Below, one piece after another: positions 24,275-32,687 of a stretch of DNA of 64,000 nt. Under the pieces are notes generated by a model. It was not told the origin of the DNA. It searched no databases and saw only the letters and a list, made by a program, of their open reading frames with translations. The stretch covers positions 310,001-374,000 of the forward strand of contig JADLAY010000024.1 of NCBI GenBank assembly GCA_020849765.1, written 5' to 3'. The stretch comes from Anaerolineae bacterium (GTDB lineage Bacteria; Chloroflexota; Anaerolineae; Aggregatilineales; Phototrophicaceae). Every line of letters starts with the position of its first letter. Positions within the stretch are counted from its first letter, which is position 1. The translations under genes were made by a program, and so were the position numbers.

Positions 24275-25077
24275 AGCGCGCCTTCCGCCGCCAGAATCTG
24301 GCGCAGCAGGTCTTTGCGCGCGCTGCCGCCGAGCGTCTCCAGCCGGCGCACGCCCAACGGATCGATCACGTCGCGCAGCAGCCGCAGTTCTTCGGTGCTG
24401 GGCGGCGTCGTCTCGCTGACGTCCGGAGCCACGTCGAGCGCGAAGCCTGTCTTTTTCTGGATGTGCTCGAGGGTGACGCCCGGAAAGCCCCGGATCAGCC
24501 GCATGCGCCCGTCATGCCAGTCGAACTCGCCCAGATCGCTGACGAGATAGCGCGGGCCGAATCCGCCCTGGCGATGCGGTGCGTAGCCCATGCCGCTGAC
24601 GTAATCGACCGCCTCGACAAAGACGACGCGCGAGTGGCGTGGCACGTACAGGTAGATGTGTTCGGACGTCGGCGTGACATCGGGGATGCCGCCGGTGCCG
24701 GGCAGCCGCATGCGCGGGCGCTTGATGGCGATGTTGTTGAAGTTGCCTTGCACATCGACCTGCGCCGGGCGGAAGAATTCCTTAGGGTTGTACTTGGGCA
24801 GCAGATCCGCCGCCGCGCTGACGAAACCGACGTGCATCAGCGCCTTGCCGAGCCAGAAATCCTCAATCCGTCCGACGCCGAGCGTGCCCCATTCGCGGCA
24901 CATGCTCTGGCCGATGGCGGAAGCGAAACGCACGTTGGGTGCGTTTGTGCACTGCGCCAGGATGAAACCGGCCATCACCAGCGGCGTGTTGATGCCCTGG
25001 GCCAGCACTTCGCCATCGACGACCTGGCGTGCGACGCACACGGCGATCAATTCATCGACGGTGTACTCAACGCTCAT
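24271..25077 (-). CDS. CoA-transferase family subunit B (glutaconate CoA-transferase / IpdB-like)
   Basis: A 268-residue class I CoA-transferase beta-type subunit. Family features are YTVDELIAVCVARQVVDGEV at the start, GINTPLVMAGFILAQ, the LPGTGGIPDV loop, and RYLVSDLGEFDW with a C-terminal GVRRLETLGG. Where glutaconate CoA-transferase has a catalytic Glu after the THAPN-type strand, this protein reads NVRFASAIGQ, so the Glu seems absent. IpdAB, a ring-cleaving hydrolase, also lacks it. That comparison is from memory. Its probable A partner is at 1528-2352, over 21 kb away and on the opposite strand. Its ATG overlaps the rtcB stop by one base. Confidence 0.8.
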   Translation of the reverse strand: MSVEYTVDELIAVCVARQVVDGEVLAQGINTPLVMAGFILAQCTNAPNVRFASAIGQSMCREWGTLGVGRIEDFWLGKALMHVGFVSAAADLLPKYNPKEFFRPAQVDVQGNFNNIAIKRPRMRLPGTGGIPDVTPTSEHIYLYVPRHSRVVFVEAVDYVSGMGYAPHRQGGFGPRYLVSDLGEFDWHDGRMRLIRGFPGVTLEHIQKKTGFALDVAPDVSETTPPSTEELRLLRDVIDPLGVRRLETLGGSARKDLLRQILAAEGAL

Positions 25078-26339
25078 CAGCCTTCGTCCTTTCCGTCGCT
25101 GGCCATGCGCACCATGATCGGCATGAACTTGCCCGCGATGTCGATCAGATCCGCCTGCGCGTCGATGATGTCGTCGATGCGCTTGTAGGCCTGCGGACTC
25201 TCGTCCAGCCCACCGCCGATCAGCGTGACGCCGCGCTCCTTGAGATAACGGTCGCGCTCGGTACGCGTGATCGACTCGATCGCTTTGCGGCGGCTCATCT
25301 GCCGCCCTGCCCCATGTGACGCCGAATTGAGCGCCTGCACGCTGCCGCGCCCACGCACGAGATAGCCCGCGTCGCCCATCGAGCCAGGGATGATGCCGTA
25401 GACGTCCTTCCCCGCTGGGGTCGCGCCCTTGCGATGGACGATCACTTCGCGTTCGCCGCCCTGGAACCCGGCAGGCGCGGGCAGCAGCTCTTTCCAGGCG
25501 AAGTTGTGATGATTCTCGACCGACAGGAGCGGCTTGTAGCCGATGGCTTTGGCGATGCGTCGGTGGATGACTTCATGATTGGCGGCGGCGAAACGCCCGG
25601 CCAACTCCATCGACAGCCAGTATTCCTGACCGTAGTGGCTGTCCATCGCGAACCAGGCCAGATGACGCACCGCCGGGTCGAGATAAGGATGAAACTCCTG
25701 CGCCAACTTCGAGTAGAAGTTAGCGATCTTGAAGCCGACCCCGCGCGAACCGCTGTGCGAGAGCAGCGCCAGGTACTGTCCAGCATCGAGATCTTCCGTC
25801 GCCTGGTCACGCCCGACCTCGAACGCGCCCCACTCGACAAAGTGATTGCCCGTGCCACTGGTGCCCAGTTGGCGATAAGCCGTGCTCTTGAGCGAGCGCA
25901 GCAAGTCAGTCGCCGCCCAGTCGGGATCGTCCAGGATTTCGTGCTCGACCTGCTCGTTCGGTTTCCACTCGACGCCCGCGCCAAACCGCGTCTGCTCGAC
26001 GAGCGCTTTCTTGAACTGGCCGACCTTCTGCTTGATCGTGATCGGCGAGATCGGGAAGATCGTCAGCCGCATGCGGCAGGCGATGTCGACGTCGACCGCG
26101 TAGGGGATGACGGCGTTGTCCGTCGCCAGCACGCCGCCAATCGGCAGCCCGTAACCGACGTGCGCGTCCGGCATTAAGGCCCCGGCCACGCTGACGGGCA
26201 GCCGCATGGCATTGTCCATCTGCTTGCGCGCCTCGTCGTCGATGTAGGCCGCGCCCCACACGTCATAGCTCAGCGGCTGGTCGCGCAGTTCGAACTCGTC
26301 TAGCGTTGGCTGTGGATGTTTGTGCTTCTTCTTGGCCAT
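25077..26339 (-). CDS. rtcB: RtcB family RNA ligase
   Basis: A 420-residue RtcB-type ligase, which joins RNA 2',3'-cyclic phosphate or 3'-phosphate ends to 5'-OH ends using GTP and Mn2+. Motifs: MPDAHVGYGLPIGGVLAT around 56-73, the metal Cys in DVDIACRM, HFVEWG, SHSGSRG, ENHHNFAWKE, VHRKGATPA, and the guanylylated His in NSASHGAGRQMSR. The reading DVDIACRM differs from the DIGCGM of E. coli RtcB, pointing to a divergent subgroup. No archease or rtcA is nearby. It shares an operon (one-base overlap) with the CoA-transferase B gene, an unexpected pairing. Confidence 0.9.
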   Translation of the reverse strand: MAKKKHKHPQPTLDEFELRDQPLSYDVWGAAYIDDEARKQMDNAMRLPVSVAGALMPDAHVGYGLPIGGVLATDNAVIPYAVDVDIACRMRLTIFPISPITIKQKVGQFKKALVEQTRFGAGVEWKPNEQVEHEILDDPDWAATDLLRSLKSTAYRQLGTSGTGNHFVEWGAFEVGRDQATEDLDAGQYLALLSHSGSRGVGFKIANFYSKLAQEFHPYLDPAVRHLAWFAMDSHYGQEYWLSMELAGRFAAANHEVIHRRIAKAIGYKPLLSVENHHNFAWKELLPAPAGFQGGEREVIVHRKGATPAGKDVYGIIPGSMGDAGYLVRGRGSVQALNSASHGAGRQMSRRKAIESITRTERDRYLKERGVTLIGGGLDESPQAYKRIDDIIDAQADLIDIAGKFMPIMVRMASDGKDEG

Positions 26340-26416
26340 GTGTCGCTCATCGCTCGCTTTGCGTTATCATACACGACCGAATCCAGCGGCGGAAGCAACA
26401 CTGAAAGCCACTCCGA

Positions 26417-27169
26417 ATGCCGAATAACCCCGTGCTCGTGCTCATTGTCGTCATCGTCTGCATCATCATCGGTCTGTCCAAAGGCGGCCTCGGCGCCGCG
26501 CTCGTCGTCCTCTGCATCCCGCTCCTCAGCCTGGTCATGCCGGTGACGCAAGCGATCAGCCTGACGCTGCCCTTGCTGATCTTCGCCGATGTGTTCGCGC
26601 TGGTCGCCTTCTGGAAGCTGTGGGATATGCACTACGTCAAGCTGCTGCTGCCGCCCGCCATCGTCGGCATCCTCGTCGGCACCTATTTGCTGGCCACGCT
26701 CGATGAGCTGACGCTGCGGCGCGTCGTAGGGGGTTTTGTGCTCTTCTTCGTCATCTACAAGGTCGCGATCGAGCCGCGACTGGCCAACGTCACCTACCAT
26801 CCGAAGGACTGGCATGGCACGATCGTCGGCGCGATTGCCGGTTTTGGCTCGGCGCTCGCCAACGTCGGCGGGCCGCCGTTCACGATCTACATGCTGTTTC
26901 AGCAGGATGTCACACCGGTCGCCTTCGCCGGTACGGCAACGCTCTTGTTTGCCATCGTCAATGCGCTTAAACTGCCGGGCCTGATCGCGGCGCAGAAATT
27001 CGACCTGAACGACCTGCTCAGCGTGCTGTGGGCGCTGCCGGTGATCCCGATCGCGGTCTTCGTCGGGCGCTGGGCGGTCAAACGGCTCGACCGCCGGCGC
27101 TTTGACCAGATCATGCTGGCCGTGCTGACGATCAACGCGATTATTCTGCTGGCCGTGGTGCCGAGCTAG
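26417..27169 (+). CDS. Sulfite exporter TauE/SafE family permease
   Basis: A 250-residue membrane protein with about eight segments, of the TauE/SafE (DUF81) family, proposed to move sulfite, sulfoacetate or other organic anions. The duplicated family motif is seen as GLSKGGLGAALVVL near the N-terminus and GFGSALANVGGPPFTIYML in the second half. It is divergent from rtcB and ends 3-4 bases inside the convergent small-protein gene. No sulfur-metabolism gene adjoins, so the substrate is unknown. Confidence 0.86.
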   Translation: MPNNPVLVLIVVIVCIIIGLSKGGLGAALVVLCIPLLSLVMPVTQAISLTLPLLIFADVFALVAFWKLWDMHYVKLLLPPAIVGILVGTYLLATLDELTLRRVVGGFVLFFVIYKVAIEPRLANVTYHPKDWHGTIVGAIAGFGSALANVGGPPFTIYMLFQQDVTPVAFAGTATLLFAIVNALKLPGLIAAQKFDLNDLLSVLWALPVIPIAVFVGRWAVKRLDRRRFDQIMLAVLTINAIILLAVVPS

Positions 27170-27675
27170 GGACTCGTCAACTCGTGATCGTGGCGTTCGC
27201 CGTTCGTGAGCGCCGCGTCGAAAGCATCGCCCTCGCTGACGACCCAGCCGCGCCAGCCAACGACTTCGCGCGCCCCATCCTGCTCGCGCATCAGCAGAAC
27301 GACGCTGACCGGCGCCTCAAGCGAGTCGAAATCCAGGTGATAGAGTTCGCCGGAAGTGATCTCGTCCTGTGGCGCCTGGCTGACGAGGACGATCTCGCCC
27401 ACGGTGCCCCACTCGGCGGGCACCCGATCTTCCAGGCAGCCGGTCAGCCCACCGCGCGTGCAGTTGAGGCGCACCGTGTCCAGAAAACCCGAACTGACGT
27501 ATTCCTGAGCCGCTTCTTCATTGCCCTGGAACAGCTGGCGCAGGAAGTTGTAGCCCTTGCTGCTGCCGGAAACCAACGGACTGACGACGAGCACCGAGAG
27601 CAGCATCACGACCGTGATCACGACCGAGCCGATCAGGATGAGCTGCTTGCCGGTGATCGATCTTTTTTCCTTCAC
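27166..27675 (-). CDS. Single-pass membrane protein of unknown function
   Basis: A 169-residue protein with a basic N-terminus, one membrane segment (LILIGSVVITVVMLLSVLVV) and an extracytoplasmic domain of about 130 residues. This domain contains two Cys residues (LNCTRGGLTGCLED) that could form a disulfide. Its fold resembles small NTF2-like or DUF4864-type domains only in general shape (FLRQLFQGNEEAAQEYVS followed by strands), and I do not assign a family. It is convergent with the TauE gene, overlapping it by 4 bases. Confidence 0.7.
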   Translation of the reverse strand: MKEKRSITGKQLILIGSVVITVVMLLSVLVVSPLVSGSSKGYNFLRQLFQGNEEAAQEYVSSGFLDTVRLNCTRGGLTGCLEDRVPAEWGTVGEIVLVSQAPQDEITSGELYHLDFDSLEAPVSVVLLMREQDGAREVVGWRGWVVSEGDAFDAALTNGERHDHELTSP

Positions 27676-27746
27676 TTATTCATGTCCAATGTTTGTGTGC
27701 TTCAATGGAATCGACGATCTCATACTCAAATACAGGAGGTGAGCTC

Positions 27747-27941
27747 ATGCGTGACTTCCAGAGCGAGATCGAACGGACTGACGACATCCACCAGTTGCGC
27801 GCCATTATCGCTGAGTTGAACGAGGTCATCAATGACCTGCTTGCGATGTCCTACGAGGGCGACGAAGCGGAAGAGCGCGCCAACAGCCTGGAACTAATCC
27901 GCCGCTACGGCGAACAAAAGCTGGAGCGGTTGCTGGCCTGA
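27747..27941 (+). CDS. Small acidic helical protein
   Basis: A 64-residue protein with an excellent Shine-Dalgarno (AGGAGGTGA at 27734-27742, 4 bases before ATG 27747). The sequence is acidic and almost wholly helical, with a heptad-like central part (LRAIIAELNEVINDLL). It may be a small coiled-coil protein. Upstream in-frame ATGs at 27693 and 27705 lack a ribosome site. It is divergent from the single-pass membrane protein gene. No family recognised; the strong ribosome site and protein-like composition support it as real. Confidence 0.65.
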   Translation: MRDFQSEIERTDDIHQLRAIIAELNEVINDLLAMSYEGDEAEERANSLELIRRYGEQKLERLLA

Positions 27942-27993
27942 TGATCCGATCAGCCACTCGCGAACTGCTTGGCTGGCAGAACCCATCCAGAAA

Positions 27994-28060
27994 CCTCACC
28001 CCCAACCCCCTCTCCGCGCGCGGAGAGGGGACGTCGAAGCGTAGCGAGACAGGGGTGAGG
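27994..28060. repeat. REP-like nested palindrome
   Basis: The outer arms CCTCACCCC (27994-28002) and GGGGTGAGG (28052-28060) are perfect inverted repeats. They enclose a perfect 24-base palindrome at 28007-28030 with centre CCGCGCGCGG. This CCTCACCCCCAACCCCC...GGGGTGAGG form is a repeat I recognise from many GC-rich bacterial genomes. It lies between two convergent genes and may also terminate both transcripts. Confidence 0.75.
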
Positions 28061-28084
28061 TGAAAGCAGGATTCCAGCTATGCG

Positions 28085-29323
28085 CTAGTCCGCCGCCACC
28101 AGCTTGACAAACTTACGCTTGCCGACCTGGAGCACCGCCGGGAGCTGCACCGGCGTGATGACGGCGTGCACATCGTCGATGGCATCGCCGTTGAGGCGGA
28201 TGCCGCTCTGCTCGATCAGGCGGCGGGCTTCCCCACCACTGCTGACCATGTTGAGACGGCGCAGGATGTCGACCACGCGCTCTTCTTCCATAATCGTCGC
28301 TTCCGGCATATCTTCCGGCAGCCCCGTGCCGCCGCGATGCACTTGATCCCAATTGGCCTGCGCCTGCTCCGCTGCTTCCGGGCTGTGGAAGACGGCGATG
28401 ATCTCGCGCGCCAGCCGCATCTTGGCATCGTTCGGATGCACAGTGCCATCCGCAAGCTGCTGCGTGAACTCCGTCATCTGCGCCGGTGTCCAGCCCAGGA
28501 TCAGCTTGTAGTAGATCGGCATCGCCTTGTCCGGGACGCTCATCACCTTGCCGAACATGTCGTCCGGCGTCGCCATGATCGGGATGTGATTGCCCAGGCT
28601 CTTGCTCATCTTGATCTCGCCGTCGGTGCCCGGCAGGCTCTCACCCATGATGATGGCGATCTGCGGGCGCTGGCCAAGCGCCTGCTGCAGCTTGCGCCCA
28701 GCGACGACGATGTTGAACAACTGATCCTGCCCACCGACCTGAACGTCGGCTTCCTGCGCCACGGCGTCATAGGCCTGCATCAGTGCGTAGAAGAACTCGT
28801 GCAGGTAGATCGGCGTGCCCGCCTCGACGCGCTTGGCGAAGTTTTCGCGCACGAGGAACTGCTGCACGGTGAAGTTGCTCGCCAGCCGGATGATGTCAGC
28901 GAAGTCGAGCGTCGACAGCCACTCGTCGTTACGGCGCACGCGCGTCAGCTCCGGATCGAGGATCTTGAACGCCTGTGCGGCGTAGGTCATGGCGTTGTCT
29001 TCGACCTGCTCGCGCGTCAATTGTTCGCGCTCTTTGTCCTTGTCGGACGGGTCGCCGATCAGGCTGGTGAACGTGCCGACGAGGAAAGTCACGTCGTGGC
29101 CGAACTCCTGGAACTGGCGCAGCTTGCGCATCGTGATCGTGTGCCCCAGGTGCAGGTCGGACGTGCGCGGATCGTAGCCGCAGTAGACGCGCAACATGCG
29201 CCCCTGCTTCTCCGCCTCGGTCAGCCGTTCGCGCAGTTCGCGCGTCATGACCTCTTTCGTTTGCGGGTCGCCGTATTCCACACCCGACATCAAAATTTCG
29301 ACTTGTTCGTCAATCGTGGGCAT
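28085..29323 (-). CDS. tyrS: Tyrosyl-tRNA synthetase
   Basis: TyrRS (412 aa) charges tRNA-Tyr with tyrosine. The class I motifs are SDLHLGHTITMRKL (HIGH equivalent HLGH) and KMSKS in GEIKMSKSLGNHI. VGGQDQLFNIV is the tyrosine- and ATP-site strand. The C-terminal S4-type domain (about 345-405, ARRLIEQSGIRLNGD) binds the tRNA. Start ATG 29323. It follows the Gabija genes on the same strand by 87 bases with no terminator seen between them, so Gabija transcripts may run into it. The REP palindrome lies beyond its end. Confidence 0.96.
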   Translation of the reverse strand: MPTIDEQVEILMSGVEYGDPQTKEVMTRELRERLTEAEKQGRMLRVYCGYDPRTSDLHLGHTITMRKLRQFQEFGHDVTFLVGTFTSLIGDPSDKDKEREQLTREQVEDNAMTYAAQAFKILDPELTRVRRNDEWLSTLDFADIIRLASNFTVQQFLVRENFAKRVEAGTPIYLHEFFYALMQAYDAVAQEADVQVGGQDQLFNIVVAGRKLQQALGQRPQIAIIMGESLPGTDGEIKMSKSLGNHIPIMATPDDMFGKVMSVPDKAMPIYYKLILGWTPAQMTEFTQQLADGTVHPNDAKMRLAREIIAVFHSPEAAEQAQANWDQVHRGGTGLPEDMPEATIMEEERVVDILRRLNMVSSGGEARRLIEQSGIRLNGDAIDDVHAVITPVQLPAVLQVGKRKFVKLVAAD

Positions 29324-29410
29324 CTGAACCCTTCCTGCTCATCACTGCTGCGCAATCTGGCTTCAAATTACACCACAAAGCGGCGCGTGAGACAAAGGGG
29401 AGTTTGGAAA

Positions 29411-30820
29411 CTAAACAGTGATGACAGGATTTGTTGAAACTACAGTTACGGATCTTGCGCCGCGAGTGAGTGCCACATAAAGGTGATGTTTGTTGAATTT
29501 CTCGATATCGCTAACTACAGCGTGGTCAAACTGCAATCCTTTTACCAACAGAGTTCGAGATATAGTTCGTCGATCTAGACTGCGCCCAATCACGCTCGTT
29601 TGGTTCCGAGTATGTCTTGCGGACTCTGCAAGTGTCGACGAACTGCCATTTGGATAATTTCCAAGCGCCCTTTTCATCTCTCGTAGGAGATCGCGTCTGT
29701 AAATCCTAACTTCTGGAAGCTTTGAGATAACGCTTATCGCACTCAAAATCGGAGTGAACTCGTCGCTGTCTGCTACGGCTTCTAAGACGGAGATAAGTGG
29801 TTGATTTCTCATTCGGCTAAAACTACGAGAATTGTTCGAGAACCGTTCCTTGATGGATTTTAACGTCGTTGAGACTCCTGTCATACACGTGCTGCAAAAA
29901 TCGATGACAGCAACGGCCCTTTGGTTCCCTTCGTTTGCTTCTAGAGCCGTGGCCCACTTAGTCAAGTCCTTGGCTTCCATCTCTTCTATCGATGTGTAGC
30001 CCCATTTCGCCAGATTCTGCGCAAGCTTGTGACACGTGTTTGCCTGTTCTCGTATCACGATAACTGTATGCTCTTGAGCGAAGCCTTGTGTACAGGCATC
30101 GAGAATGCTTTGATAGCCATCATACTTACGCCAATAAACACCTCGATCTTCTTGTCCCCGCAGATCTATCCCGCTTCCATCCAGCAAGGCAAACCGCAAT
30201 TGAATGAGCCATTGTCCAAGCCGAGGATTAGCGCCCTCCCATCTCCATGGTGTTCGTAATTCAGGAAGTTCCTGGAAATTACTCGCAACATGTTCTTGCC
30301 AATCTATCGCTTCTCCAGAAAAATCAAACAAACTTTGGAGCGGGTCGCCAACTACCCTACAGGGAATTAGCTCCGCCAGTTGCAATATCAAATCGTGCTG
30401 CGAAATAGTACAGTCTTGATATTCATCAACATAAACTCCCGCGTATGACGCCTGCACGACACTTCGGATCGCCCTGTTCTCGCCCACAAGTCTTGCTGCT
30501 GCTCGATAACAACTTCTCCATTCGTCATTGTTGATTGGTGTATATCCCGCTTGAATACCTGACAATTGGGGATAAGCGTTGACATATTGCAGTGCCCATC
30601 CAGCTATTGTGTTGACGCGGAAATACCGCCCGGAGACACCTAGCTTTTTCAACCGCGTTTTGAGTGAGTGAACTCCTGCGTGAGTATGCGTAAGGATGAG
30701 CTGTCTTCTCTCTTGCTCAAGAGAAACAGCCCGTGCAATGATCTCAGTTTTACCGTAACCCGCAGCTGCTACCAGATATGCGCGTGCTGATTGAGCAAGT
30801 TGTTCAGGTGTGGTTTCCAT
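29411..30820 (-). CDS. gajB: Gabija anti-phage system, UvrD-like helicase subunit GajB
   Basis: A 469-residue superfamily 1 helicase-like protein. Walker A is AAAGYGKT (18-25), the DExxQ box is DEYQD (132-136), motif III VGDPLQSLFDF lies near 157-167, and motif VI is HHLYVALTRGARSV near 447-460. In Gabija, GajB binds the GajA core and is thought to sense DNA ends or nucleotide loss during phage replication. Its length is close to the B. cereus GajB (about 490). It overlaps gajA by 17 bases, the usual two-gene layout. The DNA is visibly less GC-rich than its neighbours and codon use is relaxed, consistent with horizontal transfer. Confidence 0.88.
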   Translation of the reverse strand: METTPEQLAQSARAYLVAAAGYGKTEIIARAVSLEQERRQLILTHTHAGVHSLKTRLKKLGVSGRYFRVNTIAGWALQYVNAYPQLSGIQAGYTPINNDEWRSCYRAAARLVGENRAIRSVVQASYAGVYVDEYQDCTISQHDLILQLAELIPCRVVGDPLQSLFDFSGEAIDWQEHVASNFQELPELRTPWRWEGANPRLGQWLIQLRFALLDGSGIDLRGQEDRGVYWRKYDGYQSILDACTQGFAQEHTVIVIREQANTCHKLAQNLAKWGYTSIEEMEAKDLTKWATALEANEGNQRAVAVIDFCSTCMTGVSTTLKSIKERFSNNSRSFSRMRNQPLISVLEAVADSDEFTPILSAISVISKLPEVRIYRRDLLREMKRALGNYPNGSSSTLAESARHTRNQTSVIGRSLDRRTISRTLLVKGLQFDHAVVSDIEKFNKHHLYVALTRGARSVTVVSTNPVITV

Positions 30821-32492
30821 ATGCCCACGTCTTTAGGTGTTCAATCTTTATCGCCAAATCTGTATGGCTGATCTCCGACAGGTAATTAGCAACAAGCTCG
30901 CCAAGCAATTGCCCTTTTTGTACATCTTTAAACCATCCCCCTTTACTTGCTGCACTGCCGACAGCGTCTCGGATTTCTTCTTCTGTTTTGTGATGCAGCC
31001 AAGTATCAATGCTCATGTCGATTGCCTTGATGCCCAGTTGTGTCTCCACACTGTTCTGTATGGCTTGTTCGCCGCGAATTCGAATAGCCAAGTCGATTAC
31101 TTCCTGCAGCCCTCGCCATGGAAGGTCGTTGCAAACCCGTTTCTCTATGTTTAGGCTGTCATCCCACTTCACGATAGTCACTTGTTTTTCTAGCTCTCTC
31201 TCATCAGGAATACTCCTATCTCCATCGATGAAAAGCGCTACATCATAATCAAGCTGACAAAATTGGCTGGCTAACTTGGGACTTGCTCCACCCCCGCCTT
31301 TCTGATGAACAACAGAAACAAGCCCAAGGTAACAGAATCCTCTACCATCTAGTTGATTTTCCCAAAAAGCATCGAGTGCGCGGCAGAATCCTTGTTCGGT
31401 GTCACCCTCGCACACCAGAATCTTGGAAGACAGAGGTGCCTCGGGGGCGCTCTTCAGTGTCGTGCCTAAAGATTCAGGTACCTGATCAACAGTTGTTACC
31501 CCACCACGATTTCGGGCAACAAACAGTTCGTTCCCCGCAAGCTCATCAATAGCAACTGGAGAATGAGTAGTCATGAAAACTTGCCCTTGACCGGAGTTTT
31601 CTCTAAGTTTGCGAAGCAAGTTACGCAGTCGATACGGTTCCAATCCCTGCTCCACCTCATCCAACAATAGAATCGCTCCGTCCGGAATGCTTGCCGCTTG
31701 AATACCTACCGAGAGCAATCTCTTGCTGCCCAAGCCAAGCATTCGAATCGGAATGTCGCCATCATGGAGGGTAAGTGCAGTCAGCCCATTGATAATTCCT
31801 GAATCTAAAGCGGGTTTGTATGCGTCGTGTTGAGGAGCGAGTCCATAGCCAGCAGCAAGATCTTGAATTTGCTTGGCAGTCATTTCCAGAGAAGGCATAT
31901 TGGCGCTTTTCATATTGCGTCGCGCTGCCCGGCGCGCGTCGGTAATGGCTTGAGATGCATGGCTAGTATCTGATGTGAGTCGCGAAAGAGAGGACCCTCT
32001 TCCCCAAGAGAAGTCTCTATCCGCATAGTTTCGAACTGAAATTACGCCAAGCATTTCCCTCTCTTTCGATGAGATTCGTCGTTCGGGTTGGCCCGTGGGT
32101 TTATAAAAGTACCATTCAGGCTCCAAACTGCTGTTTATCGTCAGCTTGATGGTCACCACGGGTTCGCTCTCATCCTGCGGTTCATCTTCAATTCGCCCCG
32201 CTCGCCATCCTCGTAGGTAAAGACCAGCCCTCTCATCCGGCAGCAGCGCAGTTGGCAAACAACCAACCGTCACATATATTTCAATTGGTTCTTCTGTATT
32301 GCACTGATAGAAATCAGCATCGGTGATCGAAATTCTCCAACGCGGTGATAGTGCATATTCAATGGCATCGAGAATCGTTGACTTCGTAGAATCCCCTTTA
32401 CCAATAACGCATACCGAGCTTAGTGCGGGTACTATCCAGTTCAATTCTTTGATACCGCGAAACCGTCTGATTACGACTTGTCGAATCTGCAT
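30804..32492 (-). CDS. gajA: Gabija anti-phage system, OLD-family ATPase/TOPRIM nuclease GajA
   Basis: A 562-residue OLD-like protein: an ABC-type ATPase (about 1-345) and a TOPRIM nuclease domain (about 355-470). The P-loop region is GKGDSTKST (31-39), with Thr before the Lys where GK is usual. The signature-like LGLGSKRLL is at 252-260, Walker B ILLLDEVEQGL at 274-284 and the switch His in MTTHSPVA. The TOPRIM Glu is Glu362 (LVCEGDTEQ) and the metal DxD is DGD at 423-425. GajA nicks DNA when nucleotide levels fall during phage infection (family knowledge). It is first in the operon, behind an AT-rich promoter with a dyad. Confidence 0.9.
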   Translation of the reverse strand: MQIRQVVIRRFRGIKELNWIVPALSSVCVIGKGDSTKSTILDAIEYALSPRWRISITDADFYQCNTEEPIEIYVTVGCLPTALLPDERAGLYLRGWRAGRIEDEPQDESEPVVTIKLTINSSLEPEWYFYKPTGQPERRISSKEREMLGVISVRNYADRDFSWGRGSSLSRLTSDTSHASQAITDARRAARRNMKSANMPSLEMTAKQIQDLAAGYGLAPQHDAYKPALDSGIINGLTALTLHDGDIPIRMLGLGSKRLLSVGIQAASIPDGAILLLDEVEQGLEPYRLRNLLRKLRENSGQGQVFMTTHSPVAIDELAGNELFVARNRGGVTTVDQVPESLGTTLKSAPEAPLSSKILVCEGDTEQGFCRALDAFWENQLDGRGFCYLGLVSVVHQKGGGGASPKLASQFCQLDYDVALFIDGDRSIPDERELEKQVTIVKWDDSLNIEKRVCNDLPWRGLQEVIDLAIRIRGEQAIQNSVETQLGIKAIDMSIDTWLHHKTEEEIRDAVGSAASKGGWFKDVQKGQLLGELVANYLSEISHTDLAIKIEHLKTWAYGNHT

Positions 32493-32522
32493 ATTGTTTT
32501 CCAGATACCTAGGGATTGTTGC

Positions 32523-32563
32523 TACTTCTAGATTAGAAGTAAGTTCTATAACTACTTATTATA
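32523..32563 (-). promoter_or_regulatory. Gabija promoter and adjacent dyad
   Basis: Minus-strand TATAAT (32563-32558) lies in an AT-rich stretch 66 bases before gajA. Downstream of the expected start is a perfect inverted repeat TACTTCTA-3-TAGAAGTA (32523-32541), a typical dimer-repressor site. No -35 consensus was found. No regulator gene is encoded next to it. Confidence 0.5.
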
Positions 32564-32637
32564 TATAGATTGTCCCATCGGATCTGATATTCGAATCTTG
32601 GAAGTCCCATAGGAATTTAGAGTCTTCCCTCCCAACA

Positions 32638-32665
32638 CAAAACGAGGGCATCGCTGCCCTCGTTC
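32638..32665 (-). terminator. Terminator after the Tyr-rich protein gene
   Basis: A 10-bp stem, AACGAGGGCA/TGCCCTCGTT (32642-32651 and 32656-32665), has a 4-base loop. On the minus strand it is followed by a run of T's and then GTG. It separates the Tyr-rich gene from the Gabija operon. Confidence 0.85.
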
Positions 32666-32687
32666 CCTCTCTCGCCCGCTCACTCTC

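Noticed and set aside
29324..32687. Integrase or attachment sites around Gabija
   Set aside because: No recombinase gene and no matching direct repeats were found in the flanks; the transfer claim rests on base composition alone.
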